From Paracoccaceae bacterium (GTDB lineage Bacteria > Pseudomonadota > Alphaproteobacteria > Rhodobacterales > Rhodobacteraceae), in contig JANSXY010000005.1 in the NCBI GenBank assembly GCA_024742695.1, positions 124,001 to 188,000 of the forward strand: a stretch of 64,000 bases of DNA, given 5' to 3'. The notes beneath the pieces were generated by a model that made no database searches, was not told where the DNA came from, and saw only the letters and a list, made by a program, of their open reading frames with translations. Positions 53,021-62,418 of this stretch are shown here, in pieces. The stretch's first letter is position 1; the number at the start of each line of letters is the position of its first letter. A program made the position numbers and the translations under genes.

Positions 53021-54181
53021 TCAGGCCCCGAGCGGGCGCAGAAGGTCGCGCGCGATGATGTGGCGCTGGATCTCGGACGTGCCGTCCCAGATCCGCTCCA
53101 CCCGCGCGTCGCGCCAGAACCGTTCCAGCGGCAGATCGTCCATCAGGCCCATGCCGCCATGCACCTGGATCGCGGCATCCGTCACCCGCGCCAGCATCTC
53201 CGAGGCATAGAGCTTGGCCGAGGCGATCTCGCGGTTCGCGGGCAGGCCGCGGTCCAGCCGGTCGGCGGCGGCGAGCGTCAGGTAATCGGCCGCGTCGATC
53301 TCGGTGATCATGTCGGCAAGCTGGAATCCGATACCCTGGAACTTGCCGATCTTCTGGCCGAACTGCTCGCGTTCGGCGGCGTAGTGCAGCGCATGGTCGA
53401 AGACCCGGCGCGCGCGGCCCACGCTCATCGTCGCGACGGTGATGCGGGTGGCGTATAGCCAGGTGTTCATCACGGCAAAGCCGCCGTCGACCTCGCCCAG
53501 CACCTGCGCGTCGGGCAGGCGGCACTCGTCGAAGTCCAGCACCATGTTCTTGTAGCCGCGGTGGCTGACCGAGCGGTAGCCATCGCGGATCGTGAAGCCC
53601 GGTGTGCCCCGGTCCACGAGGAAGGCGGTGATCTTCTTCTTCGGGCCGGCGTGGGTCTGTTCCTCGCCGGTGGCGATGAAGACGATCACGAAATCGGCGT
53701 GATCGGCGCCCGAGATGAAGTGCTTGGTGCCGTTCACCACCCAGTCGCCGCCGTCGCGGCGGGCAAGGCATTTCATGCCGCGAATGTCCGATCCCGCGCC
53801 CGGTTCGGTCATCGCCAGCGCGTCCATCCGCTCGCCGCGCACGGCGGGCAGAAGATAGCGGTCGCGCTGGTCGCCCGTGCAGGCCATCAGGATGTTCTGC
53901 GGCCGGCCGAAGAAATGCGTCAGCGCCATCGACCCGCGGCCAAGTTCACGCTCGACAATCGCGAATTCGCGGTGGTTGAGGCCGGCGCCGCCGACCTCTT
54001 CGGGGAAGTTGCAGGCGTAGAAACCCAACTCGATCGTCTTGCGCTTGATCTCGGCGGCGATCTCGGCGGGTACCTCGCCGGTTCTCTCGACGATGTCCTC
54101 GTGCGGGTAGATCTCGTTCTCGACGAAGCTGCGCACCGTGGCCGCGATCATTTCCTGTTCTTCGGTCAGGCCGTATTGCAT
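53021..54181 (-). CDS. Acyl-CoA dehydrogenase (CaiA-like)
   Basis: A 386-residue flavoenzyme. FAD and substrate motifs include MTEPGAGSDIRGMKC, WVVNGTKHFISGADHADF, and the C-terminal RIWDGTSEIQRHIIARDLL; the base glutamate position lies in QVHGGMGL to IWDGTSEI. First gene of the minus-strand acyl-CoA operon with the synthetase, hydratase and protease. The CaiA assignment rests on the combination of neighbours. Confidence 0.88.
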   Translation of the reverse strand: MQYGLTEEQEMIAATVRSFVENEIYPHEDIVERTGEVPAEIAAEIKRKTIELGFYACNFPEEVGGAGLNHREFAIVERELGRGSMALTHFFGRPQNILMACTGDQRDRYLLPAVRGERMDALAMTEPGAGSDIRGMKCLARRDGGDWVVNGTKHFISGADHADFVIVFIATGEEQTHAGPKKKITAFLVDRGTPGFTIRDGYRSVSHRGYKNMVLDFDECRLPDAQVLGEVDGGFAVMNTWLYATRITVATMSVGRARRVFDHALHYAAEREQFGQKIGKFQGIGFQLADMITEIDAADYLTLAAADRLDRGLPANREIASAKLYASEMLARVTDAAIQVHGGMGLMDDLPLERFWRDARVERIWDGTSEIQRHIIARDLLRPLGA

Positions 54182-54257
54182 GGCTCTCCTCCTGTCGCGG
54201 GCAGCCTAGGCGGGCCGCCCGCCGCTGCTTGCCCGTTTGCGACGCCTGCCTGCCGGA

Positions 54258-55145
54258 TCATTCCCCCGGCCCGAACCGTGCCGCCGCGTCGATCAGCGCG
54301 GTCACGACCGGGGTATGCGGCTCGCGCACGGCGGCGACAAGGCCGACGCGGTGCCGCGCCCCCGGATCGGCGATCGGCACGGCGGCGACAGGCCCGTCGC
54401 GCGCCAGCGTCCCCGCCAGCGCCTCCGGCACGATCGAGGCCCAGCCGCCGGCCTCGACATGGGCCACGAGGGCAAGCGAGGAATTCGATTCCACCCGCGG
54501 CGCGGGGTCGAAGCCGGCGGTGGCCAGGTGCTGGTTGAGGATCCGGCGGTTCTGCATGTCGGAGGTCAGCAGGCACAAGGGTTCCGCCGCGGCCTCGGCC
54601 CAGCCGATCCCGGCCCGCCCGGCCAGCGGCGAGTCGCGGTGCACGAGCAGGCAGTAGCGTTCGCGGTACAGCGGCACCACCGTGACCCGGCCCAAGGGAT
54701 CGTTGTCGAGATAGGTCAGCCCGGCATCGAGATCGAGGTTCTCGATCCCTTCGCGAATTTCCTCGGAACTGCGGGACAGGATCGTCATCCGCACGTTCGG
54801 ATGCCGTGCCAGGAACGGCGCTGTCAGCCGTGCGACCATCGGTAGCGCGGTCGGGATCGCGCCAAGCCGCAGGTTGCCCGACAGGCCCGAACGCACCGCG
54901 CGCATCTCCTCGCGCAGGGTGCGCACGTCGCCGACGATCCGGCGCGCCCAGTCCAGCACCCTCTGGCCCTCCGGCGTCAGCCCCTGGAACCGCGATCCGC
55001 GGAACACGAGCTGAACGCCCAGCTGATCCTCAAGGTGCCGAATGCCGGCCGAAAGCGAGGGCTGGGTGATGCCAAGGCTTTCGGCCGCCCGGCCGAAGTG
55101 CCGCTCGTTCGCCAGCGCGATGAACATTTCCAGCCGCTCGATCAT
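54258..55145 (-). CDS. LysR family transcriptional regulator
   Basis: A 295-residue LysR regulator. The N-terminal winged helix reads MIERLEMFIALANERHFGRA then QPSLSAGIRHLEDQLG, followed by a periplasmic-binding-protein-like effector domain. The N terminus looks like that of FdsR-type regulators, but no formate dehydrogenase genes are here. It may control the acyl-CoA operon encoded just downstream (76 bp away) or the divergent protease gene. Confidence 0.87.
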   Translation of the reverse strand: MIERLEMFIALANERHFGRAAESLGITQPSLSAGIRHLEDQLGVQLVFRGSRFQGLTPEGQRVLDWARRIVGDVRTLREEMRAVRSGLSGNLRLGAIPTALPMVARLTAPFLARHPNVRMTILSRSSEEIREGIENLDLDAGLTYLDNDPLGRVTVVPLYRERYCLLVHRDSPLAGRAGIGWAEAAAEPLCLLTSDMQNRRILNQHLATAGFDPAPRVESNSSLALVAHVEAGGWASIVPEALAGTLARDGPVAAVPIADPGARHRVGLVAAVREPHTPVVTALIDAAARFGPGE

Positions 55146-55222
55146 GGCGAAGCCTAGACACCGGCCGCGCCGCGGCGCAAGGCGGCTTGCCGCCCCCGAC
55201 CCGGAGGACTACACCCAAGGCC

Positions 55223-56026
55223 ATGAGTATGTGGCCCGTTCCGCTTCGCCGCCCGCCGCGCGTCTCCGTGGTTCGCCTGTCCGGCATGATCGGCGCGGGC
55301 GGCCGGTTCGCCGGCGGGCTGAACGATGCCGCGCTTGCGCCGCTTCTGGAACGCGCGTTCCGGCGCGGCAAGCCGGCGGCGGTGGCGCTGGCGATCAACT
55401 CGCCGGGCGGCTCGCCCGTGCAATCCTCCCTGATCGGCGCGCGGATAAGGCGGCTGGCGGAGGAATCCGAGGTTCCGGTTCACGCCTTCGTCGAGGATCT
55501 CGCCGCCTCGGGCGGCTACTGGCTGGCCGCGGCGGCGGATGACATCTGGGTGGACGCGGCGTCTGTCGTGGGATCGATCGGCGTGATCTCGGCCGGGTTC
55601 GGCTTCGCCGAGGCGATCGGCAGGATCGGGGTGGAACGCCGGGTTCATACCGCCGGCCGGTCGAAAAGCTTCCTCGATCCGTTCCAGCCCGAAAAGGCCG
55701 ACGACGTGGCGCGGCTCAAGGCCCTGCAGGAACCGATCCACCAGGCCTTCATCGCCCATGTCGAGGCGCGGCGCGGCGCGAAACTGGCCAGGGACACCGA
55801 TCTGTTCACCGGCGATGTCTGGGTCGGCGCGCAAGCGGTGGATCTGGGTCTCGCCGACGGGGTGGCGCATATGGTGCCGAAGCTCAAGGCGCTTTACGGC
55901 GACAAGGTGCGGCTGGTGGCCTACGGGCCGCGCCGGTCGCTGTTTTCCCGGCTGGGCCGGGCGGCGGCCGGCGGCGCGCTGGAGGCGGCGGAGGAGCGCA
56001 TCATGCGGGCGGGGTACGGGCTGTGA
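55223..56026 (+). CDS. S49 family peptidase (SppA-like)
   Basis: A 267-residue signal-peptide-peptidase-like protease. ALAINSPGGSPVQSSLIGARI, then the serine in DLAASGGYWLAAAADDIW, then VVGSIGVISAGFGF match the family. The catalytic lysine is probably in RRVHTAGRSKSFLDPF. Unlike SppA it has no clear transmembrane anchor. ATG at 55223 (MSMWPVPLRR). Its stop overlaps the start of the next small gene. Confidence 0.87.
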   Translation: MSMWPVPLRRPPRVSVVRLSGMIGAGGRFAGGLNDAALAPLLERAFRRGKPAAVALAINSPGGSPVQSSLIGARIRRLAEESEVPVHAFVEDLAASGGYWLAAAADDIWVDAASVVGSIGVISAGFGFAEAIGRIGVERRVHTAGRSKSFLDPFQPEKADDVARLKALQEPIHQAFIAHVEARRGAKLARDTDLFTGDVWVGAQAVDLGLADGVAHMVPKLKALYGDKVRLVAYGPRRSLFSRLGRAAAGGALEAAEERIMRAGYGL

Positions 56027-56196
56027 TGATCAAGATCGTCAGCCTGTTCCTGATCCTGATCCTCGTGCTGGCGATGTTCGGCAAGCTGCACCTTCTCTAT
56101 CGGCGCAAGCCGCGCGGATCGGTGACCTGCATGCACTGCGGTCGCCCGATCATCGGCAAGGGGCCCTGCGACTGCCGCGACCGGCGCCAGAGCTGA
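56026..56196 (+). CDS. 56-residue membrane protein with a cysteine knuckle
   Basis: A small gene overlapping the protease stop (TGATG). The protein has one transmembrane helix (about 3-22, IVSLFLILILVLAMFGK), a basic cytoplasmic stretch, then VTCMHCGRPIIGKGPCDC, a likely zinc knuckle with CxxC and CxC. No function can be assigned. Coupling to the S49 protease suggests an accessory role. Confidence 0.72.
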   Translation: MIKIVSLFLILILVLAMFGKLHLLYRRKPRGSVTCMHCGRPIIGKGPCDCRDRRQS

Positions 56197-56200
56197 GGCC

Positions 56201-57181
56201 GTGGCGGGCGACGCGGCACTTCTGATCCTCGGCCTTGCGCTGCTGATCGGGGGGGCCGATGGGATGGTGCGTGGCGCCGTCGGGCTCAGCCTGCGGTTCC
56301 GGGTGCCGGCGATGGTGGTCAGCCTGACGGTGGTCGCGGCGGGAACATCGGCACCGGAACTGGTGATCTCGGCCCGCGCCGTGGCCGACGGGCTGCCGGG
56401 GCTGGCGCTGGGCAATGTCATCGGGTCTAACATCGCCAACGTGCTGCTGGTCATCGGACTGCCGGCGCTGATCTCGGGTTTCGCCGAACCCGACGGCGAC
56501 ACGCGTCGCGGCTATCTGTGGATGCTGGCGGCAACGGCCCTGTTCTCGGCCTTCCTGCTTCACGGGCGGGTACCGGCCTGGGGGGCGGTGCTGCTGCTGG
56601 CGATGCTGGTCGCGATGCTGACCGATTCCGTGCGCGGCGCCCTGGCCGGCCGCACCCGGCCCGAGGCGCCGGTGGCCCCCCGACGGCCGGACGCAGGCGA
56701 GGACCGGGGCGGCACGCCGCTGGCCGATCCGGCCGCGCCGGCCTGGCGGCACGTCCTGATGATCGCCCTTGGCGTCGCGGGGCTTGCCATCGGGGCGGAC
56801 CTGCTGGTCGACGCCGCGGCGCGGATCGCGGCGGGGCTGGGCGTGGGCCCGGTGGTGATCGGGTTGTCGATCGTTGCCATCGGCACCTCGCTGCCGGAAC
56901 TGGCGACGGCAGTGGCCGCGGGGCTGCGGGGGCGGGGCGACGTGGCGCTGGGCAATGTCATCGGGTCCAACATCTTCAATCTCCTGGGGATCGTCGGTGT
57001 CGCGGCGCTGGTCGGGCCGCTCACCGTTCCCGACAGGATCGCGGGGCTCGACCTGTGGGTGCTGTGGGCCGTGACGCTGGCGCTGGCGCCGCTGGCCCTG
57101 GCCGGGCATCCGCTGGGCCGGCGCGCCGGGCTGGGCTTGACCGGCTGCTATATCCTCTATCTCGTGACACTCAGTGGATAG
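56201..57181 (+). CDS. Calcium/sodium exchanger (CaCA family, YrbG-like)
   Basis: A 326-residue cation exchanger with about 10 helices. The two alpha-repeats are clear: AGTSAPELVISA with LGNVIGSNIANVL in the first half, and GTSLPELATAVAAG with LGNVIGSNIFNLL in the second. A Pro/Arg-rich loop joins the halves. GTG start at 56201, four bases after the preceding small gene. Confidence 0.9.
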   Translation: MAGDAALLILGLALLIGGADGMVRGAVGLSLRFRVPAMVVSLTVVAAGTSAPELVISARAVADGLPGLALGNVIGSNIANVLLVIGLPALISGFAEPDGDTRRGYLWMLAATALFSAFLLHGRVPAWGAVLLLAMLVAMLTDSVRGALAGRTRPEAPVAPRRPDAGEDRGGTPLADPAAPAWRHVLMIALGVAGLAIGADLLVDAAARIAAGLGVGPVVIGLSIVAIGTSLPELATAVAAGLRGRGDVALGNVIGSNIFNLLGIVGVAALVGPLTVPDRIAGLDLWVLWAVTLALAPLALAGHPLGRRAGLGLTGCYILYLVTLSG

Positions 57182-57190
57182 GGGGCAGGC

Positions 57191-57970
57191 ATGGCGACAC
57201 GGGCCTTGGTGACGGGCGGCGCGCGGCGACTTGGGCGGGCGATGGCGCTGTACCTGGCCGGCCGCGGGATCGACGTGGCGATCCACTACGCCGGATCGGA
57301 ACGCGATGCGGCCGAGACGACGGCCGGGATCGTCGCGGCGGGGGCGCGGGGCGCGGCCCTGCAGGCCGACCTTCTGGACACGGCCGCCGCCGAGGCGCTG
57401 GTGCCGCGCGCGGCCGAGGCGCTTGGCGGACCGATCGACGTTCTGGTCAACAACGCGTCGATCTTCGAATACGACACGCTGGCCACGGCGACGTCGGAAA
57501 GCTGGGACCGGCACATCGGCTCCAACCTGCGCGCGCCCTTCCTGCTCACGCAGGCTTTCGCGGCGCAGGCGCCGCCGCCGGGCGAGAAGCGCGGCGAGCC
57601 GGTGGCCCGTGCCCTGGTCGTCAACATGATCGACCAGCGGGTTCTGAAGCCCACGCCGGAATTCATGACCTACACGCTGGCCAAGATGGCGCTTTGGGCC
57701 TTCACCCGGACGGCGGCGCAGGCGCTGGCGCCAGCCGTGCGCGTCAACGCGATCGGGCCGGGGCCGACGTTGCGCGGCGCGCGGCAAAGCGAGGATCACT
57801 TCGCCCGCCAACGCGCGGCCACCATCCTGGGCCGTGGCGCGGACCCCGAGGATGTCACCGCCGCGCTGGGTTTCTTTCTCGACGCGGAGTCGGTGACCGG
57901 GCAACTGATGTGCACCGATGGCGGCCAGCATCTGGCGTGGCGCACGCCGGACGTTCTGGGGGTGGAATGA
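57191..57970 (+). CDS. SDR family oxidoreductase (FolM/pteridine reductase-like)
   Basis: A 259-residue short-chain dehydrogenase. It carries the cofactor motif TGGARRLGRAMALYLA, where the TGxxRRxG pattern resembles FolM and PTR1, then VNNASIFEYD, and a catalytic YTLAKMALWAF (YxxxK). The substrate is not fixed by sequence. ATG at 57191, nine bases after the exchanger stop. Confidence 0.83.
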   Translation: MATRALVTGGARRLGRAMALYLAGRGIDVAIHYAGSERDAAETTAGIVAAGARGAALQADLLDTAAAEALVPRAAEALGGPIDVLVNNASIFEYDTLATATSESWDRHIGSNLRAPFLLTQAFAAQAPPPGEKRGEPVARALVVNMIDQRVLKPTPEFMTYTLAKMALWAFTRTAAQALAPAVRVNAIGPGPTLRGARQSEDHFARQRAATILGRGADPEDVTAALGFFLDAESVTGQLMCTDGGQHLAWRTPDVLGVE

Positions 57971-58267
57971 GCGGCAGGAAGACCCGAAAATCACCCTCCG
58001 GACTTGACTTGTCCACGCCTCACGAAGCCGTAAGAAAAGCGTTACGAATCTGTCAATCATATCAGGCATTTGACGCTGGCGAAAAAATTTCTTCCTAATA
58101 TCAATGATTTGCAAAGTCGCACAAATTTTAGGCAAATCAGCGAAAGGGTCTAAAAACAATGAAAAATCCGCCCGGCCCCTTTGTTTCCAACAGACTTGTC
58201 CACAGATTCCGTGGACAGGATTCCCCTTGCCTTTTCCGGCACGGGGGCGCTCGGAACCGGGAATCGC
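57971..58267. other. AT-rich spacer upstream of uvrC with TTGTCCAC repeats
   Basis: About 300 bp without a gene, clearly richer in A and T than the surroundings (notably 58020-58180). TTGTCCACG lies at 58009-58017 and TTGTCCACA at 58196-58204. The latter forms a perfect 7-bp inverted repeat with GTGGACA at 58211-58217. TTGTCCACA differs by one base from the DnaA box. A possible TTGACG (58070) could be a promoter -35. I see nothing else. Confidence 0.5.
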
Positions 58268-60169
58268 ATGACGGATACAGACGAAGGGATGTATGAGCCT
58301 CCGGCAGTGCCGAACGCGGGGCTGACCGGCCACGCGCTGGTCGCGTCCTGCCTGCGGACGCTGGACGCCTCGCCCGGCGTCTACCGGATGCTGGATGCCG
58401 AGCAGCGGGTTCTCTATGTCGGCAAGGCGCGCAACCTGCGGGCGCGGGTGTCGAACTACGCACGCCCCTCGGGTCACTCGCCCCGGATCGCCCGGATGAT
58501 CCGCGAAACCGCGGCGATGATGTTCCTGACGACGCGCACGGAAACCGAGGCGCTGCTGCTGGAACAGAACCTGATCAAGCAGCTCAAGCCGCGCTACAAC
58601 GTGCTTCTGCGCGACGACAAGTCGTTCCCCAACATCCTCGTTTCCAAGGCGCACGACTTCCCGCAGATCAAGAAGCACCGCGGCGCGAAGCGGGAAAAGG
58701 GCGACTACTACGGCCCCTTCGCCTCTGCCGGCGCGGTGAACCGCACGCTGAACCAGTTGCAGAAGGTGTTCCTGCTGCGCAACTGCTCGGACGCGGTGTT
58801 CGAAAGCCGCACGCGGCCCTGCCTGCTGTATCAGATCAAGCGCTGCGCCGCGCCCTGCGTGGGCCTCGTGTCGAAGGCCGACTATGCCGCGCTGGTGGCC
58901 GATGCCGAGCGCTTCCTGCAGGGCCGAAGCACGGCGGTGCAGGCGCACCTGGCCGAAGAGATGGCGGCGGCCTCCGAGGCGATGGAATTCGAACGCGCGG
59001 CCGCGCTCCGCGACCGGATCCGCGCGCTGACGCAGGTGCAGCAGGCGCAGGGCGTCAACCCGCGTGGCGTGGCCGAGGCCGATGTGGTGGCGCTCAGCAT
59101 GGAGGGCGGGCAGGCCTGCGTGCAGGTCTTCTTCATCCGCGCCAACCAGAGCTGGGGCAACCGCGACTATTATCCCCGCACGGGATCGGGCGCGGAAGAG
59201 GCCGAGGTGCTGGAGGCCTTCCTCGGCCAGTTCTACGATGACAAGACGCCGCCGCGGCTGATCCTGCTGTCGCACCCGATCGAACATGCCGACCTGATGA
59301 CCGACCTGCTGTCGGACAGGGCGGGGCGCAAGGTGGACCTCGCCGTGCCGAAACGCGGCGAGAAGGCCGAACTGGTGGCCAACGCCGCCCGCAACGCGCG
59401 CGAAAGCCTGGCGCGGAAACTGTCGGAAAGCGCCGCGCAGGCGCAACTGCTGGACGGGCTGGCCGAAGCCTTCGGGCTGGAGGCGCCGCCACGGCGGATC
59501 GAAATCTACGACAACAGCCACATCATGGGCACCAATGCCGTGGGCGGCATGGTGGTGGCCGGGCCCGAAGGGTTCGCGAAGGGCGAGTATCGGCGCTACA
59601 ACATCAAGGGCGAGGGGCTGACGCCGGGCGACGACTTCGGGATGATGCGCGAGGTGCTGACCCGGCGGTTCGAGAAGCTGCTGCGCGAGGATCCCGATCG
59701 CGAAAGCCCGGCCTGGCCCGATCTGCTGCTGATCGATGGCGGCGCCGGGCAGGTCTCGGCGGTGATGGAGGTTCTGGGCGAGTTGGGGGTGGAAGACGTG
59801 GCGGTGATCGGGGTGGCCAAGGGCATCGACCGCGACGCCGGCAAGGAAGAGTTCCATCGCCCCGGCCGGCCGGCGATGGCGCTGCCGCGCAATCACCCGG
59901 TGCTGTATTTCGTCCAGCGCCTGCGGGACGAGGCGCATCGCTGGGCGATCGGCGGGCATCGCGCGAAACGCGCCAAGGCGGTGGGCGCGACGCCGCTGGA
60001 CGAGATCCCGGGCATCGGCGCGGCGCGCAAGCGCGCGCTGCTGGCGCATTTCGGTTCCGCCAAGGCCGTCAGCCGCGCCGGTTTGGGTGATCTCATGGCG
60101 GTGGACGGGATATCCGAATCGACGGCGCGCGCGATCCACGATTTCTTTCACCCCGAGGCGGGGGGCTGA
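58268..60169 (+). CDS. uvrC: Excinuclease ABC subunit C
   Basis: Nucleotide-excision-repair endonuclease that makes both incisions around a lesion. 633 residues. The GIY-YIG nuclease domain starts [21 protein letters not shown] UvrB-binding UVR motif ([15 protein letters not shown]) follows, then the RNase-H-like nuclease with [19 protein letters not shown], and C-terminal HhH ([20 protein letters not shown]). ATG at 58268. Confidence 0.97.
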   Translation: MTDTDEGMYEPPAVPNAGLTGHALVASCLRTLDASPGVYRMLDAEQRVLYVGKARNLRARVSNYARPSGHSPRIARMIRETAAMMFLTTRTETEALLLEQNLIKQLKPRYNVLLRDDKSFPNILVSKAHDFPQIKKHRGAKREKGDYYGPFASAGAVNRTLNQLQKVFLLRNCSDAVFESRTRPCLLYQIKRCAAPCVGLVSKADYAALVADAERFLQGRSTAVQAHLAEEMAAASEAMEFERAAALRDRIRALTQVQQAQGVNPRGVAEADVVALSMEGGQACVQVFFIRANQSWGNRDYYPRTGSGAEEAEVLEAFLGQFYDDKTPPRLILLSHPIEHADLMTDLLSDRAGRKVDLAVPKRGEKAELVANAARNARESLARKLSESAAQAQLLDGLAEAFGLEAPPRRIEIYDNSHIMGTNAVGGMVVAGPEGFAKGEYRRYNIKGEGLTPGDDFGMMREVLTRRFEKLLREDPDRESPAWPDLLLIDGGAGQVSAVMEVLGELGVEDVAVIGVAKGIDRDAGKEEFHRPGRPAMALPRNHPVLYFVQRLRDEAHRWAIGGHRAKRAKAVGATPLDEIPGIGAARKRALLAHFGSAKAVSRAGLGDLMAVDGISESTARAIHDFFHPEAGG

Positions 60170-60172
60170 CGG

Positions 60173-60484
60173 TCAGGACTTGATGCCCCCGGCTGGCAGA
60201 TCGTCGCGCACCGCCTCGAAATTCTGGCCCGAGGCGATCATGCAGGTCGTGCCGTCGGGCCGCGTCACGATGATCGTCCAGCTGCCGGTTTCGTCGGAGG
60301 CGAAAACCTCCATCAGCGTCTGGTTTCCGGCAAGGCCGAAGCCGCGGCGGCTTTCGCCGTAGGTGGAGGCCAGCCTGTCCACCACCTGCTCGCGCGCGCC
60401 GCACTGGATGTTGGCGGCGGCGGCGCCGGGCAGGCCGGCCAGGATGGCCGCCGAAACCGCGGCCGATGTGAGGGTCCGCTTCAT
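60173..60484 (-). CDS. Small exported protein of unknown function
   Basis: 103 residues with a signal peptide (about 1-23, cleaved after GAAAA). The mature part has two cysteines (IQCGAREQVV and TTCMIASGQ), which could form a disulfide, and the block TGSWTIIVTRPDG. I recognise it as a type commonly annotated as hypothetical in Rhodobacteraceae. Convergent with uvrC, 3 bp apart. Confidence 0.7.
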   Translation of the reverse strand: MKRTLTSAAVSAAILAGLPGAAAANIQCGAREQVVDRLASTYGESRRGFGLAGNQTLMEVFASDETGSWTIIVTRPDGTTCMIASGQNFEAVRDDLPAGGIKS

Positions 60485-60774
60485 GTGTCACGCCCCGTGC
60501 AAGGGGGTGCTGTCGCCCGCGCGGCGCTCCGGGCCCAAGGGTCCGGCGTCGGGGTCGCACCCGGTTCCATGCCGCCCGCGCCCTGCTTCTTCGCGTGATC
60601 CGGCTGCCGTGCCGGTGGCCCTCCTGACGCGCGGGTTTCGCAAGCCTGCGGCGGTCTTGGCAAACACCGGGTTAACGCGCCGGGCGGAAAAATTTCTGCA
60701 CTGCGGCGAATCCGCCCTTGAAGGATGTGCCGTGCCTGTGGTCTTTGGCGCAACAAAGTTGCCCGGAGGAGACC

Positions 60775-61629
60775 ATGGACCAGCGCACACGCCCCTATCG
60801 CTCGGTGCTCTACATACCCGGATCGAAGGAACGGGCGCTGGAGAAGGCCAAGGGCCTGGCCGCCGACGCGATCATCTTCGATCTCGAAGATGCCGTCGCG
60901 CCCGAGGAAAAACCCGCGGCGCGCGACCTGCTGGGCCGGTTCCTGGCCGAGGGCGGCTATGGCCAACGCGGGCGGATCGTGCGGATCAACGCGCTGGACA
61001 CCGAATGGGGCCGCGCCGATGCGGCGGCCTTCGCCGGTGCGGCGGCCGATGCCGTGCTGGTGCCAAAGGTGAACGGCCCGACCGATCTGGACGCGGTGGC
61101 GGAGCTGACCGGCGATCTGCCGCTCTGGGCGATGATGGAAACGCCGGCGGGCGTGCTGAATGCCGCGGCGATCGCCGCCCATCCCCGGCTTGAGGGCATG
61201 GTAATGGGCACCAACGACCTGATGAAGGACATCGGCGCGCGATTCCGGGCCGACCGGCTGGCGATGCAGGCAGGGCTGGGCCTGTGCGTTCTGGCGGCGC
61301 GGGCGCATGGCCGGATCATCGTCGATGGCGTCTACAACGCGTTCCGCGACGACGAGGGCCTGCGCGCCGAATGCGAACAGGGCCGCGACATGGGATTCGA
61401 CGGCAAGACGCTGATCCATCCCGCGCAACTCGACATCGCGAATGCCGCCTTCGCGCCCAGCGAGGCCGAGCTTGACCTCGCGCGCCGCCAGATCGCCGCC
61501 TTCGACGAGGCGATGGCCGCGGGGCAGGGCGTGGCGGTCGTGGATGGAAAGATCGTCGAGAACCTGCATATCGTGACGGCGAAGGCGGTGTTGGCCAAGG
61601 CACGGGCGATCGCCGCGCTGGAAGCGTAG
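60775..61629 (+). CDS. mcl2: CoA ester lyase family, probable (3S)-malyl-CoA thioesterase
   Basis: A 284-residue HpcH/HpaI-CitE-type TIM barrel. Motifs are YRSVLYIPGSKERALEKA, DAIIFDLEDAVAPEEK with the metal acids, MMETPAGVLNA and GFDGKTLIHPAQ. In Rhodobacter a gene of this size lies close to mch and sdh and encodes the malyl-CoA thioesterase of the ethylmalonyl-CoA route; malyl-CoA/methylmalyl-CoA lyase is the alternative. ATG at 60775 with GGAGGAG upstream. The 290 bp before it hold only a palindrome GCAACAAAGTTGC at 60750-60762. Confidence 0.8.
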   Translation: MDQRTRPYRSVLYIPGSKERALEKAKGLAADAIIFDLEDAVAPEEKPAARDLLGRFLAEGGYGQRGRIVRINALDTEWGRADAAAFAGAAADAVLVPKVNGPTDLDAVAELTGDLPLWAMMETPAGVLNAAAIAAHPRLEGMVMGTNDLMKDIGARFRADRLAMQAGLGLCVLAARAHGRIIVDGVYNAFRDDEGLRAECEQGRDMGFDGKTLIHPAQLDIANAAFAPSEAELDLARRQIAAFDEAMAAGQGVAVVDGKIVENLHIVTAKAVLAKARAIAALEA

Positions 61630-61639
61630 GGGGAAAACC

Positions 61640-62191
61640 ATGTCGAACATCGTACTTGTCCTTGGCGTCGCGCTCTGGGCCGGCGCGCACTGGTTCAAGC
61701 GGATCGCGCCGGCGGCGCGCGCCAGCCTTGGTGATCGCGGCAAGGGGATGGTGGCGCTGGCGCTGCTGGTCTCGATCCTGCTGATGATCTTCGGCTACCG
61801 GATGGCCGACGGCGCGTTCTTCTGGGGCCGGCACCCGGCGACCGTGGGGATCAACAACCTGCTGCTGGTCGTGGCGATCTACATGATGAGCCCGGCGCCG
61901 AAGAAGGGCCGCCTGCTGGCCGGGATGCGCCACCCGATGCTGACGGGCTTAGCGCTCTGGGCGGCGGCGCATATCCTGGTCAACGGCGACGTGCCGTCCT
62001 TCATCCTGTTCGGCGGGCTTCTGGCATGGGCGCTGATCTCGATGATGCTGATCAACCGCGCGGAACCGGACTGGACGCCGCGAACCCCCGGCCCGATCGC
62101 CAAGGACGCGATCTTCCTCGCCGCCAGCCTTGTCCTGACGGTGCTGATCGGCTGGGTCCACGGCTGGCTTGGCTATCCGGCCTTCGGGTGA
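61640..62191 (+). CDS. NnrU family membrane protein
   Basis: A 183-residue protein with about five helices. NnrU-family blocks include LGVALWAGAHWFKRIAPA, FGYRMADGAFFWG, and GMRHPMLTGLALWAAAHIL. NnrU genes are often found with denitrification genes, but many Rhodobacteraceae carry this copy beside central-metabolism genes. Molecular role unknown. Lies 10 bp after mcl2. Confidence 0.85.
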   Translation: MSNIVLVLGVALWAGAHWFKRIAPAARASLGDRGKGMVALALLVSILLMIFGYRMADGAFFWGRHPATVGINNLLLVVAIYMMSPAPKKGRLLAGMRHPMLTGLALWAAAHILVNGDVPSFILFGGLLAWALISMMLINRAEPDWTPRTPGPIAKDAIFLAASLVLTVLIGWVHGWLGYPAFG

Positions 62192-62195
62192 CGCG

Positions 62196-62399
62196 ATGAA
62201 GCTTTATCGCCTGCTGACCGAGGAAGACACGTCGGCCTTCTGCCACAAGGTCACCGCCGCCCTGAACAAGGGATGGGAGCTTCACGGTTCGCCCACCTAC
62301 GCCTTCGACGCGGCGAAGGGCGTGATGCGCTGCGGGCAGGCCGTGGTGAAAGAGGTCGATGGAGATTACAGCCCCGACCTGAAGCTGGGGGAGCAGTGA
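62196..62399 (+). CDS. DUF1737 domain protein
   Basis: A 67-residue protein starting MKLYRLLTEEDTSAFCHKV, with KGWELHGSPTYAFD, the DUF1737 signature. Function unknown. ATG at 62196, four bases after the NnrU stop. Followed by the palindromic repeat. Confidence 0.8.
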   Translation: MKLYRLLTEEDTSAFCHKVTAALNKGWELHGSPTYAFDAAKGVMRCGQAVVKEVDGDYSPDLKLGEQ

Positions 62400-62418
62400 A
62401 CCGCAATCGGCCACCTTC

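Noticed and set aside
56150-60151. 4-kb minus-strand open frame opposite the exchanger, SDR and uvrC genes
   Set aside because: Arg/His/Gln-rich translation with no motifs; the plus strand carries uvrC and other clear genes.
60750-60762. Operator palindrome GCAACAAAGTTGC before the malyl-CoA gene
   Set aside because: Short arms, overlapping the ribosome-binding region, and no clear match to a known regulator site.
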